A stretch of DNA of 64,000 bases from Saccharopolyspora endophytica (GTDB lineage: Bacteria; Actinomycetota; Actinomycetes; Mycobacteriales; Pseudonocardiaceae): contig NZ_JAGPXE010000008.1 of NCBI RefSeq assembly GCF_018070075.1, forward strand, positions 62,001 through 126,000, given 5' to 3'. Each line of letters starts with the position of its first letter. Within the stretch, counting starts at the first letter, position 1. The position numbers and the translations under genes were made by a program. A model generated the notes under the pieces. That model ran no database searches. It saw only the letters and a list, made by a program, of their open reading frames with translations, and was not told the origin of the DNA. This document shows positions 43,616-51,542 of this stretch, in pieces.

Positions 43616-44071
43616 ATGGTCCGCGTGGAACGTCATGGCGTGGCCCCCGGCCAGAGCAGCGCTCCGCGTCCGGACCGGCCGGAGGACCACGTCCACTCGC
43701 CGGACCGCGACGTGCGGCCGGTGCCGGTGCGCGACCAGCGGGTCCTGCACGACGCGGGCGAGCTGCTGCGCGCGCTGGCCGCGCCGGTGCGCATCGCGAT
43801 CGTGCTGCAGCTGCGCACGTCGGAGCGGTGCGTGCACGAGCTGGTCGACGCGCTGGGCGTGGCGCAGCCGCTGATCAGCCAGCACCTGCGGGTGCTGAAG
43901 TCGGCGGGCGTGGTGTTCGGCGAGCGACACGGCCGGGAGGTCATGTACCGGCTGGTCGACGAGCACTTGGCGCATATCGTGGTGGATGCGGCGACGCACG
44001 CCGAGGAGACCGCCCGCGCACGGACGGGCGACCACGCAGACGACGGCGGACAGGAGACGGAGACAGCGTGA
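43616..44071 (+). CDS. smtB: ArsR/SmtB-family metal-responsive repressor
   Basis: Winged-helix repressor of 151 residues that releases DNA on binding zinc or a similar metal. The DNA-binding helices are in [28 protein letters not shown] helix-5 site Asp-X-His with a later His-X-X-Glu (DEHLAH and THAEE) matches the SmtB alpha5 sensing pattern. It precedes zur in an overlapping pair as in mycobacteria. ATG 43616 is listed, but TAGGAT at 43612-43617 looks like a -10 and would give a leaderless start at GTG 43625. Confidence 0.88.
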   Translation: MVRVERHGVAPGQSSAPRPDRPEDHVHSPDRDVRPVPVRDQRVLHDAGELLRALAAPVRIAIVLQLRTSERCVHELVDALGVAQPLISQHLRVLKSAGVVFGERHGREVMYRLVDEHLAHIVVDAATHAEETARARTGDHADDGGQETETA

Positions 44072-44493
44072 CCACCGGCCAGGAGCCCACCGTAGGCGTA
44101 CCGGGACTGCGCGCCACCAAGCAGCGGGCTGCGGTGTCGCAGTTGCTCGACCACGTCAACGACTTCCGCTCGGCCCAGGAGCTGCACGAGGAGCTGCGGC
44201 GACAGGGCGAGGGCATCGGTCTGACGACCGTGTACCGAACGCTGCAGACGCTCGCCGACGCCGGCGAGGTCGACGTGCTGCGCACCGGCTCCGGCGAGGC
44301 CGTCTACCGGCGCTGTTCGAGCCACCACCACCATCACCTGCTGTGCCGCCACTGCGGTCGCACCGTCGAGGTCGCCGACCCGCCGGTGGAGAACTGGGCC
44401 GAGCGCATCGGCCAGGAGCACGGCTTCTCCGACGTCAGCCACACCGTCGAGATCGTCGGCACCTGCCCCGCCTGCACGGCCAAGGGTCTCTAG
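44068..44493 (+). CDS. zur: Zinc uptake regulator, Fur family
   Basis: Fur-type repressor of 141 residues that controls zinc uptake and zinc-free ribosomal protein genes. The DNA-binding part has [22 protein letters not shown]; the metal-binding part has the His cluster [14 protein letters not shown] and the second Cys pair CPAC, consistent with a structural zinc site of two CxxC. GTG 44068 overlaps the smtB stop by 4 bp. Position after smtB favours Zur over Fur. Confidence 0.93.
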   Translation: MTTGQEPTVGVPGLRATKQRAAVSQLLDHVNDFRSAQELHEELRRQGEGIGLTTVYRTLQTLADAGEVDVLRTGSGEAVYRRCSSHHHHHLLCRHCGRTVEVADPPVENWAERIGQEHGFSDVSHTVEIVGTCPACTAKGL

Positions 44494-44656
44494 GGCTCTG
44501 ATCTGCTCGTTCTGCTTGGCGGTGCGGGTAGCGGAACCTCAGCGGCCCGCTGGCTCCGGGCGCCACTCCTGATGTATGCCGATACACGGCGTCGCGGCGT
44601 CCTCACCAGCGAACCGCTGAGAACCCGCGGCGGTGCCGGCTGCGAGGGTGGTGAAG

Positions 44657-44681
44657 GAGAAAGCGACTCCGTCGCTTTCTC
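44657..44681 (-). terminator. Terminator of the permease/TIGR03943 operon
   Basis: Perfect 11-bp stem GAGAAAGCGAC/GTCGCTTTCTC with a 3-base loop, nine bases after the stop at 44690 on the minus strand, with a weak CTCCTTC tail. It also separates the convergent zur gene. Confidence 0.8.
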
Positions 44682-44689
44682 GCGCCCCC

Positions 44690-45391
44690 TCAGTATTCGT
44701 ATGTGTCCGATGGGGCGGGGATCTGCTGGATCGTGAGCGGGTCGACTGTCGGGACGTAGTCGTTGGCTTCGGTGGCCGTGCCTGGGCGGAGGCGGCCGGT
44801 GATCTCGACCCAGGTGTCGGCCGGGAGCCCCTCGGCCCGCGGACTGGCGAGGTCGATCTTGACCGCGGTGGCGTCGGCCGCGCAGCAGCTGATCCGCATC
44901 CTGGCCAGCTGGGTGGTCTCCGGCGTCGGGTGGACGACGAATCCCTGCAGGCGGACGGTGCGGTGGTTGAGCTCGCCGGTGTCGTCCCAGACCACGCGGG
45001 TCAGGAACTCCGACATCCTCAGCATCGGTGCCTCGCCGGGTGGCAGCGGAGGGAACCGGGCCTGGCTGGGGGCCGCCGGTGCGCCTGCCGCGCGGTCGCG
45101 GGTGACCGAGTCCGAGCCGAGCGCGGGCGGGGCGATCAGGAAGATCGCGAACACCGGCAGCAGCAGCATCCAGGGGCTTCGGCTGCCGTGCTCGTGCTGG
45201 TCGGCGGCCTGCCCGGCGCGGATGTCGCGGACGATGGCGAACCCGGCGAGCCCGATCATCACCAGTCCGGCGACGATCAGCCACGGCTGCAACGAGGGTT
45301 TGACGTAGCGCAGGTAGTCGCCGGTCAGCGAGATCTTCAGCAGCGCGCCGCCGAGCAGCACCAGCAGGACGTTCTGGCTCTCCCGTCGCAT
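44690..45391 (-). CDS. TIGR03943-family membrane protein
   Basis: Protein of 233 residues with two or three membrane segments (VLLVLLGGALLKISL near 8-24, LQPWLIVAGLVMIGLAGFAIV, SPWMLLLPVFAIFLIAPPAL). An outer beta-rich domain with a CC pair (MRISCCAADATAVKI), WVEITGRLRPG and the final PSDTYEY follows. Proteins of this family are coded after ArsP-like permeases; together they are thought to handle a metal or sulfur compound. ATG 45391 overlaps the permease stop by one base, so the pair is co-translated. Confidence 0.85.
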   Translation of the reverse strand: MRRESQNVLLVLLGGALLKISLTGDYLRYVKPSLQPWLIVAGLVMIGLAGFAIVRDIRAGQAADQHEHGSRSPWMLLLPVFAIFLIAPPALGSDSVTRDRAAGAPAAPSQARFPPLPPGEAPMLRMSEFLTRVVWDDTGELNHRTVRLQGFVVHPTPETTQLARMRISCCAADATAVKIDLASPRAEGLPADTWVEITGRLRPGTATEANDYVPTVDPLTIQQIPAPSDTYEY

Positions 45392-46395
45392 CACGCACCT
45401 CCCAGCAGCGCGGCGCCCACGACGCACGCGCATCCGATCGCGACCAGGAACGTCGCCGGAGCGAAGCGGGCGGCGAAGCGGCGGCCGAAGGCGCCGGACT
45501 GCAGCGCGATCAGCTTCAGGTCCACCGCCGGACCGACCACCAGGAACACCAGCTTCGGCAGCAGCGGCAGGCCGGGCATGGAGGCGACCACGAACGCGTC
45601 GGCCTCGCTGCACAGCGCCAGCACCACGGCCAGCACCGCCATGACCAGCACGCCGAGCACGATCTGACCGCCCAGCGTCTCCAGCCACGCGGCGGGCACC
45701 AGGACGTTGAACACCGCCGAGGTCAGCCCGCCGAGGACCAGGAACCCGCCGGCCTCCACCAGGTCGTGCCGCGCGGACTCGGCGAACACCGCCCACCTGC
45801 TGCCCTCGGCCTGGTGCGCCTCGACGCGGCGCAGCGCGCGCTCGGCCAGCCACTCGGCGCGGCCGAGCTTGGCCCACAGCCAGCCCATCACGCAGGCGGT
45901 CAGCAGCGAGCCGAGGAAGCGGGCGGGCACCATCCACGGGTCGGCGGGGAACGCCACCGCCGTGGAGACCAGGACGACCGGGTTCACCGCCGGTGCGGCC
46001 AGCAGGAACGCGAGCGCGGCGGCCGGGGCGACGCCCTGCTGCATCAGCCTCCGCGCCACCGGCACCGAGGCGCACTCGCAGCCGGGCAGCGCCACGCCGG
46101 CGAGCCCGGCGACCGGCACCGCCGCTCCCGTTCTCACCGGCAGGGCGCGGTGCAGCACGCGCGGTGGCACGAACGCCGCGATCAGGCCGCTGACCAGCAC
46201 GCCGAACACCAGGAACGGCATCGCCTGCACGCACACGGCGACGAACACGGTCGATCCGGTGCGCAGCGCGGGCACGTCCAGGACCGCGGCCAGCTGAGGC
46301 TGGAAGATCACGGCCAGCACGAGCAGCCCGCACATCACCTCCAGCGAGGTGATCACGGGACGGCGCGTCCGCGGTTGCTCGGCGATCTCGGTCAC
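45391..46395 (-). CDS. Permease, PF03773 (ArsP-like) family
   Basis: Polytopic inner-membrane permease of 334 residues with eight or more hydrophobic segments. It shows the family motifs GVALPGCECASVPVARRLMQ near 105-120 and FLLAAPAVNPVVLVST, and a late LCSEADAFVVASMPG. Cys in PGCECAS may bind the transported species. GTG 46395. It forms a two-gene operon with the TIGR03943 gene and sits beside smtB-zur, which suggests a metal link. No AT-rich Zur box is visible upstream, so direct zinc control is not shown. Confidence 0.87.
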   Translation of the reverse strand: MTEIAEQPRTRRPVITSLEVMCGLLVLAVIFQPQLAAVLDVPALRTGSTVFVAVCVQAMPFLVFGVLVSGLIAAFVPPRVLHRALPVRTGAAVPVAGLAGVALPGCECASVPVARRLMQQGVAPAAALAFLLAAPAVNPVVLVSTAVAFPADPWMVPARFLGSLLTACVMGWLWAKLGRAEWLAERALRRVEAHQAEGSRWAVFAESARHDLVEAGGFLVLGGLTSAVFNVLVPAAWLETLGGQIVLGVLVMAVLAVVLALCSEADAFVVASMPGLPLLPKLVFLVVGPAVDLKLIALQSGAFGRRFAARFAPATFLVAIGCACVVGAALLGGA

Positions 46396-46527
46396 GGGCG
46401 CAATCGTGCCAGTGCCGCAGGAGCATCGTGGCGGGCTCGGTGCCCGATGTGACGAAACCCCAGTTCACCCGGGGTTCCGACACACCACGGCATCACCCGC
46501 GCGGGTGCTTCCGCTCGGGCCGAAGGG

Positions 46528-46953
46528 TCAGACCGTGCCCTCGGACTCCGCGAGGAGTTCCGAGCGCAGCTGCGACGCCGTGGCGACCACCAGCATCAGC
46601 AGGGTGCCCAGCGGCGACGGCTCCATGCCCTCCGCCGGGAACGCGTACCGCAGCGTCACGTCCACGCCCCGCTCGGTGCGCACGACGCCGAGCGTGCCGA
46701 ACAGCCCCTGGCCAGCGCGTTCGGCGACGGACTGCGCCAGCTCGTCACCCGCGGGCAGGTCCCACGCGACCACGCAGGTCAGGCTCAGCACGGTCAGGCC
46801 CTCGGCCAGCTGCATGGCCTGAACCGCGCACGGCACCTCGGAGTGCCTGAACGTCAGCGCGCCGTCGTCGTCGACGTGCACGTCGTGGTAGTTCTCGAGC
46901 GCTTCCTTGGCCGCGGTCATCAACCGCGCGGTGGTAGCGGCCTCTTGGGTCAT
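46528..46953 (-). CDS. YbjN-domain protein
   Basis: Protein of 141 residues of the YbjN/type III secretion chaperone-like fold: acidic start, EALENYHDVHVDDDGALTF, LSLTCVVAWDLPAG, and a C-terminal PSPLGTLLMLVVATASQLRSELL. Function unknown; such proteins bind partners in other systems. ATG 46953 follows AGGAGGG, immediately after the uppS stop, and both genes are on the same strand, so they are co-transcribed. No membrane segments. Confidence 0.8.
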   Translation of the reverse strand: MTQEAATTARLMTAAKEALENYHDVHVDDDGALTFRHSEVPCAVQAMQLAEGLTVLSLTCVVAWDLPAGDELAQSVAERAGQGLFGTLGVVRTERGVDVTLRYAFPAEGMEPSPLGTLLMLVVATASQLRSELLAESEGTV

Positions 46954-46956
46954 CAA

Positions 46957-47787
46957 TTAGCCCTCCTGGGCCGACGTGGCTGTCGCCGACCGATCGATTG
47001 CACCGCCGAATCGGCGGTCCCGGCGCGCGTACTGCTCGCACGCCTGCCAGAAGTGCGTGCGATCGACGTCGGGGAACAGCGTGTCCTGGAAGACCATCTC
47101 GGCGTAGGCGGACTGCCAGAGCAGGAAGTTCGACGTCCGCTGCTCACCCGACGGCCGGATGAACAGGTCCACGTCCGGCATCTCCGGCTGGTAGGTGTAC
47201 TTGGCGATCGTGCGCTCGTCCACCCGTTCCGGGTTGATCTTCCCGGCGGCCGCCAGTCGCGCGATCTCCCGCGCGGCGTCGCCGACCTCCGCCCGACCAC
47301 CGTAGTTCACGCACATCGTCAGGTTGAGGACTTCGTTGCCAGCGGTTCGAACCTCGGCCGCCTGCAGGGTGTTGACCACGCTGCGCCACAGCTTCGGCTT
47401 GCGGCCCGACCAGCGCACCCGCACGCCCATCTCGTCGAGCTCGTCGACGCGGCGAGCGATCACGTCCCGGTTGAAGCCCATCAGGAAGCGCACCTCGTCC
47501 GGGCTGCGCTTCCAGTTCTCCGTGGAGAACGCGTACAGCGAAAGCCACTTCACGCCGAGCTCGATGGCGCCCTTGGCCAGCTCCAGCACCACCGCCTCGC
47601 CGCGCTTGTGGCCCTCGACGCGCGGCAACCCGCGCTCGTTGGCCCAGCGACCGTTGCCGTCCATCACCACCGCGACGTGGTTGGGCACGAACTCCGGCGG
47701 CAACGCCGGCGGCTTGGCCCCCGAGGAGTGCGGCTCAGGTGCCCGAACGGTCAGGTCGTCCTTGCCTCGCCCGCGGCGTCGCAACAT
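46957..47787 (-). CDS. uppS: Isoprenyl (undecaprenyl/decaprenyl) diphosphate synthase
   Basis: Cis-prenyltransferase that builds the lipid carrier for cell-wall polymers from farnesyl or geranylgeranyl diphosphate and isopentenyl diphosphate, 276 residues. The catalytic Asp43 is in [10 protein letters not shown]; the family motifs [12 protein letters not shown] and [15 protein letters not shown] are present. The N-terminal 30 residues are basic and vary. ATG 47787. It is upstream of the YbjN gene and downstream of recO, the order known in mycobacteria. Confidence 0.94.
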   Translation of the reverse strand: MLRRRGRGKDDLTVRAPEPHSSGAKPPALPPEFVPNHVAVVMDGNGRWANERGLPRVEGHKRGEAVVLELAKGAIELGVKWLSLYAFSTENWKRSPDEVRFLMGFNRDVIARRVDELDEMGVRVRWSGRKPKLWRSVVNTLQAAEVRTAGNEVLNLTMCVNYGGRAEVGDAAREIARLAAAGKINPERVDERTIAKYTYQPEMPDVDLFIRPSGEQRTSNFLLWQSAYAEMVFQDTLFPDVDRTHFWQACEQYARRDRRFGGAIDRSATATSAQEG

Positions 47788-47848
47788 ATCCAGGTTCTCC
47801 TTCGGCGTGCTCGACGTGCGCGGCCATTGTCCCCGCCGAGCTCGATCC

Positions 47849-48661
47849 TCAGTTCAGCGGCTGCCCGCTCTCCCCGTCCGCGGCTCCGACCAGCGCCGCT
47901 TCCGAAGCGCGTTCGCGGATCAGCTCGGGCACGGTCCGCTCCACCAACGGCAACGACCGCAACTGCCGCTCCATGTACCACTGCAGGTGCGCGGCGACCA
48001 AGCCGCTGGCCTCCCGGCGAACCGGGCCGGTGGCGGCCTCGGCGGTGTCCCAGTCACCGTGCAGCAGCGCCTCCATCAGCGGCAAGGTCAGGGCGGAGGG
48101 CCGGACCGAACCGGCGGGCCTGCACGTCGCGCACACCGCGCCACCGGCCTGCACGTTGAACGCGGCGTGCGGACCGCCCTGGCCGCAGCGGGCGCACTCG
48201 GTCAGCGCGGGAGACCAACCGGCGAAGGACATCGCGCGCAGCAGGAACGCGTCGAGCACCTGCGAGGAATCGCGGTCCCGCCCGGACAGGGCGCGCAGCG
48301 CCCCGACGGCCAGCAGGTACAGGCGCAGCACCGGCTCGCCCTCCTCGGCGGCAAGCCGGTCGACGGTCTCCAGCACCGCGCAGGCCGCGGTGTAGCGCTG
48401 GTAGTCCTCGACGATCTGCACGCCGAAGGCGTCGACGGTCTGCACCTGGGTGATGACGTCGAGCGTGCGACCGGTGTAGAGCTGCACGTCGACGTGGCAG
48501 AACGGCTCGACCCTGGCGCCGAAGCGGGAGGTCGTCCGGCGCACGCCCTTGGCGACCGCGCGCACCTTGCCGTACCGCCGGGTCAGCAGCGTGATGATCC
48601 GATCCGCCTCACCCAGCTTCTGCACCCGCAGCACGACCGCGGTATCCCGGTAGAGGCTCAC
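47849..48661 (-). CDS. recO: DNA repair protein RecO
   Basis: Recombination mediator of 270 residues that helps load RecA with RecR. The N-terminal OB-fold has [19 protein letters not shown] and [15 protein letters not shown]; a four-Cys zinc site (CARCGQGG and CATCRP) is in the second half, normal for this protein. GTG 48661 has GGAGG just upstream with short spacing. It is upstream of uppS in the same direction, and the two form a likely operon with the YbjN gene. Confidence 0.93.
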   Translation of the reverse strand: MSLYRDTAVVLRVQKLGEADRIITLLTRRYGKVRAVAKGVRRTTSRFGARVEPFCHVDVQLYTGRTLDVITQVQTVDAFGVQIVEDYQRYTAACAVLETVDRLAAEEGEPVLRLYLLAVGALRALSGRDRDSSQVLDAFLLRAMSFAGWSPALTECARCGQGGPHAAFNVQAGGAVCATCRPAGSVRPSALTLPLMEALLHGDWDTAEAATGPVRREASGLVAAHLQWYMERQLRSLPLVERTVPELIRERASEAALVGAADGESGQPLN

Positions 48662-48705
48662 CCCTCCATTTTCGCACTTCGGGGTGACGAGCAGGCGAGT
48701 TGTCC

Positions 48706-49086
48706 CTAGAGGCGCAACGCGGGGACGGCGTTGCGGACCACGACCCAGACCACGACCACCGCCAGCAGGACCTGCGGTGACCAGCGCCAACGGGTCCACG
48801 TCGGCAGGCTGCGGCCGAGACGACCGGCGACCCACGCCGTCCAGGCCCAGGCCAGCAGCGGCAGGAGCAGCACGGCGAGAGCGTTGAAGTGCAGCGCCGC
48901 GAGGAGGTCGCCGTGCAGGAGGCTGAACAGCATCCGGGTGCCGCCGCAGCCCGGGCAGTCGAAGCCGGTCAGGAGCTTGATCGGGCACGGCGGCAGCGGG
49001 AGGCCGGAGTCCGAGGTGGGGTCGGCGGCCAGCACGAGCGCGGCGCCCGCGCAGCCCGCTAGCACCGTCGCGCCGGGCAGGCGCAT
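48706..49086 (-). CDS. DUF2752 membrane protein
   Basis: Small polytopic membrane protein of 126 residues: ATVLAGCAGAALVLA, AVLLLPLLAWAWTAWVA and VLLAVVVVWVVV. It has the family Cys motif (CPIKLLTGFDCPGCGGTRM) facing the membrane surface. Function unknown. ATG 49086 is chosen because the frame upstream, up to 49146, is coded from within a perfect hairpin terminator of the preceding gene (49103-49134) and is not plausible protein. The next gene upstream is the RDD protein. Confidence 0.78.
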   Translation of the reverse strand: MRLPGATVLAGCAGAALVLAADPTSDSGLPLPPCPIKLLTGFDCPGCGGTRMLFSLLHGDLLAALHFNALAVLLLPLLAWAWTAWVAGRLGRSLPTWTRWRWSPQVLLAVVVVWVVVRNAVPALRL

Positions 49087-49102
49087 CCGGTGGAAGAACA
49101 AC

Positions 49103-49134
49103 GATGCCGGTGCGGGTCGTCCCGCACCGGCATC
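49103..49134 (-). terminator. Terminator of the RDD gene
   Basis: Perfect 14-bp stem GATGCCGGTGCGGG/CCCGCACCGGCATC with a 4-base loop, 16 bases after the stop at 49150 on the minus strand, followed by GTTGTTCTTCC. Confidence 0.9.
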
Positions 49135-49149
49135 GACGTCAGTCAAGGG

Positions 49150-49875
49150 TCACCACTGCTGCGGCTGGCCGTAGCCCGGCTGCGGGGGCTGGCCGTAGCC
49201 GGGCGCCTGCGGGGCCTGCTGCTCCGGCGGGACCACGACCACGACGGTCTTGACGATCTTGTCCGCCCAGGTCTGCTTCTTCTCGTCCCACAGCGGGGCG
49301 AGCCAGCCGATGGGCAGACCGCAGATCGCGGAGTCCACGATGTGGCAGATCTGGCGCAGGAAGGCGTTGCCGAAGCCGATCGGCTGGCCGGTCGCCTCGC
49401 TGACCGTCTTGATCTTGGCGACCTTCTGCCCGAGCGTCTGACCGGTGGTACCGCGCCGGTAGCAGAGGTTCCAGATGGTGAACGCCGCGAGCGCGAGGTA
49501 GGCCAGCAAGCCCACGATGAGCACGATGATGCCCACCGTCTGCATCCCGCTCTCGCTGCCGGAGCTCGCGGTGCCCGCGATGACGCTCATCATCACGATG
49601 TAGAGGATCACGTAGGCGGCCCCCGGGATCGCGCCGTCGATCAGGTAGCCCAGCACTCGGGTTCCCCACTCGGCGAGCTGACCGGCCGGGTGCGCGCCCG
49701 GCGCGCCGTAGGGCTGCGGCGGGTACTGCTGCGGGTAGCCCTGCTGCGGCGGGTAGGGCTGCTGCGGCTGGGGGCCCGACGGCGGACCGAAGGGCTGCTG
49801 CGGCTGCGGGCCCGAGGGCGGGCCGCCGTAGGGCTGCTGCGGACCGGACGGCGGGCCGCCGTAGGGGTAGTTCAC
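49150..49875 (-). CDS. RDD-family membrane protein with Pro/Gln/Gly-rich N-terminus
   Basis: Protein of 241 residues. The first 65 residues are Pro/Gln/Tyr/Gly repeats (PYGGPPSGPQQP, PPSGPQPQQ, PPQQGYPQQ), a cytoplasmic low-complexity arm. An RDD domain follows (EWGTRVLGYLIDGAIPG, TIWNLCYRRGTTGQTLGQKVAKIKTV) with three membrane segments, then a short Pro/Gly/Gln tail. RDD proteins are linked with ion or small-molecule transport; the cargo is unknown. ATG 49875. It has its own terminator and lies downstream of era. Confidence 0.88.
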   Translation of the reverse strand: MNYPYGGPPSGPQQPYGGPPSGPQPQQPFGPPSGPQPQQPYPPQQGYPQQYPPQPYGAPGAHPAGQLAEWGTRVLGYLIDGAIPGAAYVILYIVMMSVIAGTASSGSESGMQTVGIIVLIVGLLAYLALAAFTIWNLCYRRGTTGQTLGQKVAKIKTVSEATGQPIGFGNAFLRQICHIVDSAICGLPIGWLAPLWDEKKQTWADKIVKTVVVVVPPEQQAPQAPGYGQPPQPGYGQPQQW

Positions 49876-49997
49876 GACAGAAGTCCTTTTTCCAGGTTTT
49901 TCGGGGAGTCTCCGGCCCGCTGCGAGGCCGACCGGAAACGTAGCTCAGACGTGCATGCGTCGTGGGCGGTTCCGAAAAAGCCGGCTGGAAAAAGTGA

Positions 49998-50903
49998 TCA
50001 GAACCCCAGTTTGCGCAGCTGCTTGGGATCGCGCTGCCAGTCCTTGGCGATCTTGACGTGCAGATCGAGGTAGATCTTGCTGCCCAGCAGCGCCTGGATG
50101 TGCCTGCGCGCTTGGGAGCCGACCGTGCGCAACCGCTCTCCGCCGCGGCCGATGACGATGGCCTTCTGGCTGGAGCGCTCGACGTAGATCAGCGCGTGCA
50201 CGTCGATCAGGTCGTCGCGGCCCTCGCGCGGGTTCATCTCCTCGACGGTGACCGCCAGCGAGTGCGGCAGCTCGTCGCGCACGCCCTCCAGCGCGGCTTC
50301 GCGGATCAGCTCGGCGATCAGCGTCGTCTCCGGCTCGTCGGTCAGCTCGCCGTCCGGGTACAGCTGCGGGCCTTCCGGCAGCTGCGAGACCAGCACGTCG
50401 GAGAGCTCGTCGACCTGGAAGGAGTCCTTCGCCGACACCGGGATGAGCTCGGCGAAGTCCATCACCTCCTGCAGCGCCAGCAGCTGCTCGGCGACCTGCT
50501 GCTTGGGCACCAGGTCGGCCTTGGTGACGACCCCGACGACGGGGGTGCGGCGGGAGACCTTCTTGAGCTGCTCGGCGATGAAGCGGTCACCGGGACCGAC
50601 CTTCTCGTCGGCGGGCACGCAGAAACCGACGACGTCCACTTCGGACCAGGTCTCGTAGACCAGGTCGTTGAGCCTGCGGCCGAGCAGGGTGCGCGGGCGG
50701 TGCAGGCCGGGGGTGTCGACGATGATCAGCTGGGCGTCGGGGCGGTGCACGATGCCGCGGATCGCGTGCCGCGTCGTCTGGGGCTTGCTGGAGGTGATCG
50801 CCACCTTCGTTCCGACCAGGCGATTCGTCAGCGTCGACTTGCCGGCGTTGGGCCGGCCGACGAAGCAGGCGAATCCGGAACGGTGGGCATCTTCGGAGGT
50901 CAC
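49998..50903 (-). CDS. era: GTPase Era
   Basis: Ribosome-assembly GTPase that binds 16S rRNA and helps 30S maturation, 301 residues. G1 GRPNAGKS is at 16-23, the switch has KPQTTRHAI, G3 is DTPGL, G4 TKAD, and a C-terminal KH domain follows (VIGRGGERLRTVGSQARRHI). GTG 50903 gives MTSEDAHRSGF with GGGGCG upstream; an earlier in-frame ATG at 50951 would add residues with no family match. The 270-bp upstream gap contains the 24-bp array. Confidence 0.95.
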   Translation of the reverse strand: MTSEDAHRSGFACFVGRPNAGKSTLTNRLVGTKVAITSSKPQTTRHAIRGIVHRPDAQLIIVDTPGLHRPRTLLGRRLNDLVYETWSEVDVVGFCVPADEKVGPGDRFIAEQLKKVSRRTPVVGVVTKADLVPKQQVAEQLLALQEVMDFAELIPVSAKDSFQVDELSDVLVSQLPEGPQLYPDGELTDEPETTLIAELIREAALEGVRDELPHSLAVTVEEMNPREGRDDLIDVHALIYVERSSQKAIVIGRGGERLRTVGSQARRHIQALLGSKIYLDLHVKIAKDWQRDPKQLRKLGF

Positions 50904-50984
50904 CGCCCCATTGTGACGGTCCCCCGTCCCCACCTGCTCACCACCCACCACACGACCCGGTCCCCACCCCGCCGCACCGCGGAC

Positions 50985-51176
50985 GACCGGACTTCAGTGG
51001 AACTCGGTGACCGGACTTCAGTGGAACTCGGAGATCGGATTTCAGTGGAACTCGGAGATCGGATTTCAGTGGAAACCCGGGACCAGATTTCAGTGGAAGT
51101 CCGGGAGGGGACTTCAGTGGAAATCGGGACCCGGAGTTCCACTGGAATCGGGGTCCCGATTTCAACTGAAATCCGG
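50985..51176. repeat. 24-bp repeat array, eight units
   Basis: Eight contiguous units of exactly 24 bp (50985, 51009, 51033, 51057, 51081, 51105, 51129, 51153). Units 1-6 contain TTCAGTGGAA preceded by GAYCGG; units 7 and 8 carry the core in the opposite or altered orientation (TTCCACTGGAA, TTCAACTGAA). The array ends one base before the stop codon at 51177 and lies between that gene and era. It is the same family as 6411-6482. As 24 is a multiple of three, several frames stay open through it. Confidence 0.95.
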
Positions 51177-51542
51177 TCAGTCGGCGATGAGGGCTTGGGG
51201 TTCGCCCTGGGCGTTGGCCCGGAGGATGGGGGTGTTCTTGGTGAGGTCGTGGGCAGCGGCGACCGAAGCGTGGTCCAGGGTGTCCGCGTCGGTGACGACC
51301 GCGGCGGCTTCCAGACCCTCGGCGCCGCTGGAGACCGCTGCGGCCACCGCGGCCTGCAGGGCCGTGAGCTTCAGGGACGACAGGTCCACCGTGGTGGCCG
51401 CGTAGGTGCGGCCGTCGGTGTCGCGGACCGCCGCGCCTTCGGCGGCGCCGTTGCGGGCGCGGGAGGAACGCGCGAGCGTGACGATCTTGGCGTCCTCCGG
51501 GTCGAGCTCCTGCGGTGCCGCCTTCTCGACGTGCTCAGCCAC
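51177..51542 (-). CDS. Cytidine-deaminase-like fold protein
   Basis: Protein of 121 residues from the era to CBS-hemolysin interval; a homologous small gene sits there in mycobacteria. It contains DPEDAKIVTLARSSRARNG, AVRDTDGRTYAATTVDLSSL and LTALQAAVAAAVSSGAEGLEAAAVV, which resemble a cytidine-deaminase core, but the zinc-binding His/Cys residues are absent, so it is probably not catalytic. GTG 51542 is chosen for GGAGGG about 11 bases upstream; the start overlaps the stop of the CBS protein gene. The stop codon abuts the repeat array. Confidence 0.8.
   Translation of the reverse strand: MAEHVEKAAPQELDPEDAKIVTLARSSRARNGAAEGAAVRDTDGRTYAATTVDLSSLKLTALQAAVAAAVSSGAEGLEAAAVVTDADTLDHASVAAAHDLTKNTPILRANAQGEPQALIAD

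Noticed and set aside
46396..46527. Zur box upstream of the permease
   Set aside because: No AT-rich TGA...TCA palindrome of the Zur type is visible; the region is GC-rich.
50985..51176. CRISPR array
   Set aside because: Units are contiguous 24-mers with no unique spacers, and no cas genes are present.
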